From assembly GCA_003116995.1 (NCBI GenBank), contig BDSL01000003.1:1054001-1118000 (forward strand): a stretch of DNA of 64,000 nucleotides, in the 5' to 3' direction. The DNA comes from Yamagishiella unicocca (taxonomy: Eukaryota; Chlorophyta; Chlorophyceae; Chlamydomonadales; Volvocaceae). Below the pieces are notes generated by a model. It had not been told where the DNA came from, made no database searches, and saw only the letters and a list, made by a program, of their open reading frames with translations. This document shows, piece after piece, positions 56,501 through 64,000 of this stretch (positions are counted from its first letter, which is position 1; each line of letters begins with the position of its first letter). A program made the position numbers and the translations under genes.

Positions 56501-59093
56501 TCAGTTCACGCCGGCGACCCGTGCACGGACGCACAGTCGGCCGGGAGCGCTGAGCACCTTTGCCCAGTAGCCCCCATCCGCCAGCGCGTCTCCCAGCTGG
56601 AACAATGTGGTGGTGCCCTTGAAGCCCGAGCCGCTCGCGAAGCACGTCGGCCCCAGCTTGGCCTTACCCGCGGGCAGCTCCCGTTCATTCCACACCTCCA
56701 GCGACTCCACGTACACCGACGAAGGCAGAACCCGGGCAGCCGCAGCCTGCTGCGCCTCTGACAGGCTTTCGCCTTCTGCGGCGGTAAGGTTAGGCACCGC
56801 GGCGAGCCCGGTGACCTCCGCCACCTCGGCGTCCGTCAGTAGCAGCAGCGGTCGCACACCCACGAAACAGCAGAGGCGGGAGTCCGCCTCGTGGGCGGCC
56901 GCAGCAGCAACCGCCGCACTAGGCGTGGTCCGGCTGGCGCCCGCATGCGAGGCGGACGCTGTCGGGGCGGCCAGGGCCATGCGGTACCGGCACAGGGGCC
57001 CTATGGACACGACCATCTGCCAAAAGTAGCCGTCGTGGTATAGGAGGTGCTGCGACATGAAGTCTTCCTCCACGGCCAACTGGGTCAGCGGTGGCACCGG
57101 CGCCAAGGCGATGTCTGAGTGCGGCTGTCGCCGCCGCAGCTCCCCGAGCTGCCGCTCACGACGCCGCTGCTCGTCCAACCTGCCGGCGACCCGGCTCACC
57201 GCCCCACGCAGCAACTCGTACGACACGTCCATGTGCAAGTGCACGGCGGTCTGCTGATGGCCTGAGGGTTTCGGCCGCCCGGGTGCACGGCGGGACATGT
57301 ACAGCTGGTTGGTGCCGCATGACAGCCCCAGCCGGTGCTGCCTTGTGTACATGAGGCTCTGCGCCAGCTGCGCGATGTCGAGCAGGGATGCCGTGGGCTG
57401 GCTTGGGCCGCAGGCTGCGGCGGCGGCAGCGAGCTCCGGCACGGCGCGCGGGTAGCCGGCGGTAGCAGCGCCACTGCCCGGAACAGCTGACGAGCCGTGT
57501 TCCAGCAGTGGCAGCAGGTGCGGCATGCGGCGCAGGGCATTGCGGAAGAAAGAGTTCCTGCAGGGGGAACCGAAGGGCGGTTGCGGGCCAGGCGATGGGT
57601 GCCGTCCACCGAAGGGGTGGAGGGACATGGCAGAGCGTATATATGGCCGATGGTGGTCCAATCCTGGAGCACATGTGCGGGGATGCCCACCTGCGCCATG
57701 GTGCCCGCTCGCCCGCTGCGCCTTCCGGCCCCCCCATTGCCCTGACTGCAAGCTAGTCTAAAGTAAAGTCGTGCTGCCCCCGTGTATCATAGTGGTCCAT
57801 TCCCCAAACCGTGCAACAACCCGTGTACGGTACCTTTCATGGGTCCGGCCGTCCACGCACAAAAGATGCCACCGAACCGTACTGTACAGCACTAGCCGTT
57901 CTGCCGTACTCAACGGCTCCCCGTTGGATGGGTCTCCAAGGAAGCCACCCGCATCGCCGCTGTCAGCTGCGCGAGTGGCATCGTACGACATGGCCGCGAG
58001 CAGCACCCCCGCCTCGCTCATCGACGTCATGTGCTCGTTGCTGAGCAGCTCCACCACCACCCTCAGGGGAAGGCGCCCGAACGCGCGGCGCAGCTGCGGC
58101 ACCTGCCACGCGGCCTCCAGGTCCTCAAAGAGGTCCAGCAACAGCGCGCTGCGCGCAAGCTGCACGGCCACGAATGAATCGCTAATAGATACATCGTACG
58201 GTACGGCGAAGCATGCCATGACCATGTCTATGTACACAGCTCCGGCCGTGGAGGCGGTGGCGGCTGCGACCAAGGCCCCGGGTGGGCCTGGGGGCCGCTT
58301 GGCGGCAAGCTGGTGCATCAGGCACGATGCGCAGGCCTGCTTCAGGGCTGGCATTGCGTGGTCGTGGGCCAGGACGGCGAGGTTGATGATGGTTTCGGCG
58401 CTGAGGGAGGACCAGTCTAACTGCTTGCCGTACATGTGGCCCAACAAGAACTGCGCGGCGGGCAGCGCTTCGGGGTTCCGGAGCCTATGCCGCAGCAGGA
58501 GTGAGTAGGGACATGGGCGAGGTCGGTAGGCGCCCAGGATAGAGCTACTAATGCCACGCCACTCTGAGTTCCGTTAACAGTCACCTGATAGTGGGTTCCG
58601 TTAACAGTCACCTGATAATGGGTTCCGTTAACAGTCACCTGATAGTGGCCGTCTCAGCTCCCGGCACGCCATCTCGACTGTTGCTAAACTGGCCCCTGAA
58701 AACATCGCTTGCAGCCGCCAGCACGGCTTTGTGCCCCGGGTAGACCGCCAAGGAAGCCGGGCCCGGAGGGGTGGGCTCCGGCAACGCTTCAGGAGCTTTC
58801 CGCACGGGCGACGCCGGCCATTCCCCAAGCCATATCTTAGCCTTCGGGCTCGCTTGAGGGTTTCGAATGTGCCCCTGGGATTTGTCTGGTTTGGGAGACC
58901 GCAACGGGGCACCCGCGGCAGCTGCGCGCGATGGCGACGGTTGAACATGAGCTAAGGAAGGTTGTCTTGGGACATTCCTCGCCTCAGGAAGTAATGCATT
59001 CTCATATACAATCCTGACTAAACAGTCGGCGAATTCGCCAGTCTCGAACAGTTGTGCCGCAGCATTACTGGGAAACGGGCTTGAGGCGACCAT
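56501..59093 (-). CDS. BTB/POZ-BACK domain protein
   Basis: Three exons on the minus strand: 59093-58639, 58484-57834 and 57557-56501; 720 residues, phases 2 and 2. The BTB fold starts with FADCLVRIVYENA (21-33). A Pro/Ala-rich insertion of about 80 residues follows before the core HKAVLAAASDVFRGQF (121-136). Exon two continues with FLLGHMYGKQLDWSSL and a helical region (NLAVLAHDHAMPALKQACAS), then a BACK-like helical stretch that runs into exon three (FFRNALRRMPHLLPLLE). BTB proteins of this kind usually dimerise and bridge substrates to Cullin-3 ubiquitin ligases. The C-terminal about 250 residues (YHDGYFWQMVVSIG, CCFVGVRPLLLL, TTTLFQLGDALADGGYW) may be a diverged MATH/TRAF-like beta fold, which is weakly supported. 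A tandem repeat covers the first splice donor. Confidence 0.75.
58568..58648 (-). repeat. 27-bp tandem triplication carrying a splice donor
   Basis: Three units of GTTCCGTTAACAGTCACCTGATAGTGG (plus strand; unit 2 has A for G near its end) at 58568-58594, 58595-58621 and 58622-58648. On the coding strand each unit contains ATCAG/GTGACT, so donors lie after 58639, 58612 and 58585. Only the first keeps the frame; reading past it meets TGA at once. Confidence 0.9.
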
Positions 59094-59270
59094 CGCTCAT
59101 TTAATCCTTGGTCTAGGTAATATTAGGTTGGCACTTGATTGGATGGAAGTAAAGGAGGCGATGAATAGAACGTACGGCGGAAGCGTTGACCACCGCGTTG
59201 ACTTACATCTAGCCACGAAGGCGGATGCACATGGAAATGGATGTCAATAATGCCAAATACACGTTATTAT

Positions 59271-60606
59271 TTATAGCGTAACTTGGCGATGGTATACCAT
59301 TGGGATAACACTACCCTCGTTCATTCGTCGCCTGGAACCAGGGGTCGCAGCGAATTCCTTTAAAACCCACAGTGAGCCTTCCAACCCAGGAATATGTGTG
59401 GTGATCGACTCTATAATGCTGATATATGCTATCAAACATGTTGATTCCGCCGGAAATGCACGTGCTTGCCCCAGTGGGAGGAACGTGTTCAACCGACTTA
59501 TCTTCTGAAAGTCCTCGAGGAAATCCACAAGTGCGTTGAGTGCGTCCGCCACCCATTCCAGTACACACGTAGTTTCTGTAATAGTGAGTTCGCCCGCTGG
59601 CGGCCGCAGCTGAGCCAGCACCAACTCAAGGTCGGGCACCGTTCTTGCCTGCTATCCATCAGGTAAGTGCAGTATCGGTATTTGTTACAGTGGCTTCAGA
59701 CCTCAAAAGGTACAGCGATGGGGCACAACGCTGGAGCAGTGTGTTGGTGCAAAGGCATGGAAGCTTAAAAGGCCGCGCGAAAAGACACGGTGATTGTATG
59801 TAAGCTTCGTGTCCTTGCATGGCACACGAAGAGTGTATGTTCTTGCTGCGAGGAGCTGGACGCGCAACTATAGTTATGTCGGACAATGGGACACCAGGCG
59901 TAGGTGATTTGCATAGGTCTGTGAAGATGCAGGGTCGGTCGTGTCACTATCCCCGGGACTCCGCCCCATCACCTGGAACGTCCCCTCGTATGCACGCTTG
60001 CCCTTCTTGCGCGAGACGTCCAAGCTTACACCCGGCAGGTGGTGGACACCCTCGGCTCGAGCCACCGCAGCATACCCTGCGCGGTTGCATTCCCACTGCC
60101 GCCACACCGCACATGCCTGCAGGTCATGGCAGAGCGCTGCCCGATGAGCTTCGGGCGCAGGTCTGGCTGTTCAAGTCCCCACCTAGCGTCAAGATTGGCA
60201 CGTGGTGGGCGAGGACTGGAACCGGCAACGCATTTGCCGCCAACCGCCAACCCCGCACCTTCCTGCTCCAAGCTCCAACCCCTTCACCTTGAGATCCTTC
60301 GGAGCCACGTCGCGCGATGTCGCGGCGGTTCTGCAGCGCTCCGCTGCTGTGTACTGTAGGCAGGATGCAAGAAGCAAAGCTGCATTTGGTGGCCCTTATC
60401 ATGTAGGCCCAGCTAAGAGCAAACGATCCGGCGCACGAGATGACTCACGCAGCCGGGCGTTTGCGTCCAACTGCGCTCGCAGCAGCTTGGCGGCTCCTGG
60501 CGGCTCTGTAGTAACATTCGTCTGCATCTGGGCGGCTCTTTTCACGATTTTCCGGCTCCGCCCCTTGAATAGCACGAAGGTCAGGCTGGCCACCACGGAT
60601 CGCCAG
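59271..60606 (-). CDS. unknown small protein (5' end unresolved)
   Basis: Exons on the minus strand: 60606-60449, 60353-60288, 60166-59973 and 59651-59271. Phases fit throughout and the frame ends at a stop at 59271, giving at least 265 residues. No convincing ATG lies in the first exon; its upstream stop is cut off by an acceptor, so at least one earlier exon is expected. Visible stretches are KIVKRAAQMQTNV, AAKLLRAQLDANARL, GVSLDVSRKKGKRAYEGTFQ and a helical, mostly hydrophobic C-terminus (LELVLAQLRPPAGEL, VLEWVADALNALVDFLEDFQ). No family recognised. The stop is only 178 bp from the BTB gene start on the same strand. Confidence 0.5.
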
Positions 60607-62711
60607 CTGATTCACTTGACGTTAAGACTGCCCGTGCAATAATAGCGCCCACGCCGAGAATGCCATCCAATTAGTTCCACCCTTGCCTAACCGGCCACTT
60701 AAAGGTAATAGCTCCGCAAACAATGATAGCGAGCGACTTTGGAACATTATTGCATACTCCAGTTGCAGATGGACCAGGCCGTGCGTGCCACAGATGCCCA
60801 TGCTGCCTGTACATGGACCATCTCTCGCAACTGTTGCGCCGCGCATTTCGAGGCGTCTGCAACAGTCTGTAACTGCCGCACATTGTCCGCGGCGTGATGC
60901 TTCAAGTCCGCATTCATGTAAACAGGTATAAACTGGACACCGTTTACAAGTTACAGTCTTACTCGCCCGCCTCCGCCTCGCAGAGATCCAGCAGGATCAA
61001 GATCTACCAATAGTAAACAAATGAACCTACATCAAACTCGCAAATATGAAACAACTGCATAGGACCAAGCAGGACCTGACTTGCCTCTGGCGGACAGGCC
61101 GGACGAACCCCTCACGCAAATAGTTTACCCTCCATGGACCTGTACAGCCAGCTGTGTGACGTCGATTCACCGCGTGAAGGGAGAACCGCAGCCGCATGTG
61201 AAACCGCTTTATGTGGGCTTGTTGCCTTCTAAACGGGCGGGACATGGAGAAGGCGACAATCAACTCAACCTCGGCATGCGCGTGTGCTGCTAGCATAATA
61301 CGACAGCCTACACAGCACACAGGTACACGAAATTACGCAGTGTTATCATGCAGGTCCTGCACTTCGTCACTACCTAGCGGAACGCAAAGCAAACCACAAC
61401 AAGCGACAGCCAACCACGCCTAATGGTGCAGTTGGCGGCATAGTACGACACCCGTGCATGGCGGCGGCAGGCGCGTCGCGTCACCTGATGCATGGCTGCG
61501 GGCCTTCAATTTAACGGCTCGCGCGGCCTTGCCTCAATTGCACCGAGCTCAGCCACCAAACCGAGCATAGTATCTAAACCGGAGAGGCACCGCTTACGGT
61601 GTACGCAATGAGCCTACACAACGGTTATGCTTTGCTCCTCCCCTACGATACCAAACAATGCTTATTCCAAATCGCACACGAGGCGTCAAGCCTAAGTCAC
61701 CGCACGCAGCCCCAAAGAGCCATCCTGGGGACGATCCAGCCCTGCCAGGCAACCAAGCGAGCTGCCGGACAGCGCAGACGGATCCCTGAGCCCCACAGTA
61801 CAGGCAGGTGCGTTGAATGGCGCTGAGTGTCGCGCGACACGCAGGCAGATGCGTATCTGTGCGCCTGCCTAACCGCCTCCGCACACCACAAGGTAGCGCC
61901 GCACTGAGGCGCGAATGGAATTATTGCAGCTGCACCAAACGCGGCCGCTTTGCAACAACCTGAACTACGGGCCGGGCGCCACACCCACACAGCAAGGCCA
62001 CAGAAACATACCGTGGATGGCAGCCATGGCTGACAGGGCCGCAAATAAAAATAAAGGACGCCAGCCATTATGTCGTACCAGACCGTTCTGGCCACAGTCC
62101 GCCCAAACATATATCTCACCCTATACCGTGCGCAAGTCAGCAATATGCTGTCCGCAAATGTGGATTTATATCCCGGCATCCTTCTGTCCACCGTACGTTG
62201 GATCGGTGGCTCAAGCCGTCCGAAGGAACTAAACAGTGGCCTGCAGCGCACTATACCGAACGCCAACCCAAACACAATCCTTCCCAAAACACAATACCAC
62301 AACGAAACACCCGTTATTACAGGCAGCACGATGGCACGTTGCGCTCAAACTTCGCAGCGCAATCCGCTTCAATGCTGCGTGGTAGCCCGTATTCCCTCAC
62401 GATAGTCATAGTAGTCTGTAAATGGCTGAGTACCTTTAATATGTGGAACCAAGCCATCGCGATGAATGCCGCTACGTGCATGTAGCTGAAATGCTCATCA
62501 AATGCTATCCAATGCATCGCGCCCCTGTCTATTCCTATTACGGTATCGCTCCCCCCCAATGCTGATCAATTCCCCTGTAATTGATGCAACCTGATCCCAT
62601 GTGTCGCACACCCGCCCCACAACCCATCACTTCACTAGCAATGGTTCCGTGCCCAGCAACTTCATGGCTACCGCGTGGTCTTAGGCGGATGTAAGATAAT
62701 CATTTGTATAC
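60607..62711. other. region without supported genes
   Basis: About 2.1 kb. It should hold the 5' part of the small gene ending at 59271 and the 3' untranslated region of copy B. A 210-residue open frame on the minus strand (61697-62329) has no family resemblance or splice context and is not called. Confidence 0.4.
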
Positions 62712-64000
62712 CTAACAGGCTCTGGCAGCTGCTGACTCTTCCTGCGAGGTAGTCCCGTCCGTAAAGCAGCCGAACAGGCCACGTCGGACCGTGCGGGCGC
62801 GGCCACGAGCCCAGTGCCATGCCGAGGCACTGCTTTGCACATCGGCCCTGGGACGCGTCTGCCGCATTACTGACACGTCGCCATCCGCTGCCATGGTTTG
62901 CAGCAGGGAGGACAGGCCGGCGGTCAGAGACGTGCCGAAGAAGCCCGAAGAAACGGGTCCACTCCCGCAGTCGTACAAGGGACCCGAGACAGCCGCCAGC
63001 TCGACCTGGGCGCACGGCGCAGGCTCTGCCATCCCCGCCGCCGTCGCCGTCTGCTGAGATGAGCTCACGGCGGAGGACAGCGGCCGGTCCTTCGAACGCC
63101 GGCTGCTTGGTCGCGCGGAGTTGTTAGCGCCCGCCCCCAAGACCTGCCAACCAAACTGTCCGGACATGTCCCGCACCGCCGCCGCTTCCGACGTCAACCT
63201 CTCGATAGTGTAGCCACCGACTGCAGCAGGCGAGGATGCGATGTCGACGACAGCAGCGCCGTCTTCAGCCCCGGGCGTGGACCCCACCGGTGCGCTCAGG
63301 AGCCCGCCGATGGGCGGCCGGTCCGCCAGACCCGGCGTTGCCTTCAGAAACATGGACGCGATGTGATGTGCTGCAACGACTGTGGCGTTGACTGGGGCCG
63401 AAGACGTGTAGCCGTTTTCGCAGGCGCGGTGGCTGGCAGCGGTCAGCAGGGCTGATGGTTGGTCAACACGAGCACCTAGTGCACCGCCGGAGCCGAGGAG
63501 AGGGACGTAGCCCCGGCCACCAGCTGCCAGAAGCTCGTCGTCCTCGTCGTCGCCGTCGATGTCCAGGCCTACATCCAGCGATGTGCGCAGCGAATCCGCG
63601 CAGACGTCGTTTGCAGCGACGCTGTGGCCGCCGCCCGAGACCAGGAACCACCTGGCCTCTATTGGAAAACGTGGGCAGCCCCCGGGCTGCAGCAGGAGCT
63701 GGATCTCGCCCTCCAATTCCGGCGCGACTGCTGTTGCTGCCTCTGCCGCCCCATCAGAATCCGCAGGCCTATCCCGCAATTGCAGCTCAAGCTGCGACGC
63801 ATTGACTTTGGAGGGTGCCATGCAATCGTACAACGCAACGCTGTCCGGCTCCGCCAGCGGCGCGTCAATACTTGGGAGAGAGCCTTGAGCGAGTATCTTG
63901 GAGGAGCGCGCCACGGGTGCGTCGCGCATCCGCCTGGATTCAATGCGGCTGGGAAAGACCGTCACCGATGGCGGCGGTGCAGTCGTCGCGCCCCCCGCAT
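62712..64000 (-). CDS. unknown protein, copy B of a local paralogous family (cut by window edge)
   Basis: The minus-strand frame is open from the right edge of the window to a stop at 62712-62714 (about 429 codons visible), so the 5' part lies outside. An alternative exon start is the acceptor TCTTTCCCAG near 63954. Blocks shared in order with the gene at 53128-54823 are: QLLLQPGGC followed by RFPI, an Asp/Glu-rich LDIDGDDEDD, VELAAVSGPLYD, SGFFGTSLTAGLSSLLQT, and a basic C-terminus RRGLFGCFTDG. Ser/Ala/Gly-rich spacers separate them. This suggests a duplicated gene family; the product is not recognised. Both copies are on the minus strand about 9 kb apart. Confidence 0.55.
   Translation of the reverse strand, partial: AGGATTAPPPSVTVFPSRIESRRMRDAPVARSSKILAQGSLPSIDAPLAEPDSVALYDCMAPSKVNASQLELQLRDRPADSDGAAEAATAVAPELEGEIQLLLQPGGCPRFPIEARWFLVSGGGHSVAANDVCADSLRTSLDVGLDIDGDDEDDELLAAGGRGYVPLLGSGGALGARVDQPSALLTAASHRACENGYTSSAPVNATVVAAHHIASMFLKATPGLADRPPIGGLLSAPVGSTPGAEDGAAVVDIASSPAAVGGYTIERLTSEAAAVRDMSGQFGWQVLGAGANNSARPSSRRSKDRPLSSAVSSSQQTATAAGMAEPAPCAQVELAAVSGPLYDCGSGPVSSGFFGTSLTAGLSSLLQTMAADGDVSVMRQTRPRADVQSSASAWHWARGRARTVRRGLFGCFTDGTTSQEESAAARAC

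Noticed and set aside
61697..62329. 210-residue open frame on the minus strand
   Set aside because: Cys/Trp/Arg-rich composition typical of chance frames, no splice context, no recognisable motif.
1..64000. tRNA, rRNA or CRISPR features
   Set aside because: I found no tRNA-like cloverleaf, rRNA block or regularly spaced repeat array by eye; a covariance-model scan would be needed to exclude small RNAs.

Overview
The window looks like nuclear DNA of a volvocine green alga (Volvox/Chlamydomonas lineage). Genes are broken by many short GT-AG introns with GTGAGT/GTGCGT/GTAAGC-type donors. Exons are very GC-rich and full of Ala, Gly, Ser, Pro and Gln runs, while intergenic DNA is closer to base-balanced. 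The window contains a flagellar transport gene, a plant-type PB1/Raf-like kinase and a Ty1/copia element with a half-tRNA-type primer site. Species is not determinable from the sequence alone. All exon maps below were built by hand: each donor/acceptor pair was required to be GT-AG (one GC-AG) and to keep the reading frame across every junction.

Layout. 1-2.7 kb: gene-poor, with recurring CCCACTGTAAC-type terminal motifs. 2.7-6.7 kb (+): large unknown protein with three copies of a 42-residue repeat. 7.6-10.3 kb (-): SWIM zinc-finger protein. 11.2-21.1 kb (-): a nine-exon gene of about 2594 residues whose N-terminal coiled coil resembles the centriole protein CEP295/Ana1. 21.6-22.7 kb (+): intronless, probably organelle-targeted SAM methyltransferase, divergent from the CEP295-like gene. 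23.7-27.6 kb (-): IFT54 (TRAF3IP1), ten exons. 29.9-34.1 kb (-): unknown disordered protein. 35.9-44.0 kb (+): fourteen-exon PB1 plus Raf-like kinase. 46.6-51.0 kb (+): complete Ty1/copia retrotransposon with identical 154-bp LTRs and a 5-bp target duplication. 53.1-54.8 kb (-) and 62.7-64.0 kb (-, cut by the window edge): two members of one unrecognised family. 56.5-59.1 kb (-): BTB/BACK protein. 59.3-60.6 kb (-): small unknown gene.

The most notable results are: (i) a recently inserted copia element whose integrase has lost the segment holding two of its three catalytic acids, so it must have moved with help in trans; (ii) a candidate CEP295-like gene close to IFT54, suggesting a local pair of basal-body/flagellar genes; (iii) a 27-bp tandem triplication that copies a splice donor three times in the BTB gene; (iv) a new repeat module in the 2.7-6.7 kb protein; (v) a dispersed inverted terminal motif suggesting a non-autonomous DNA transposon family.
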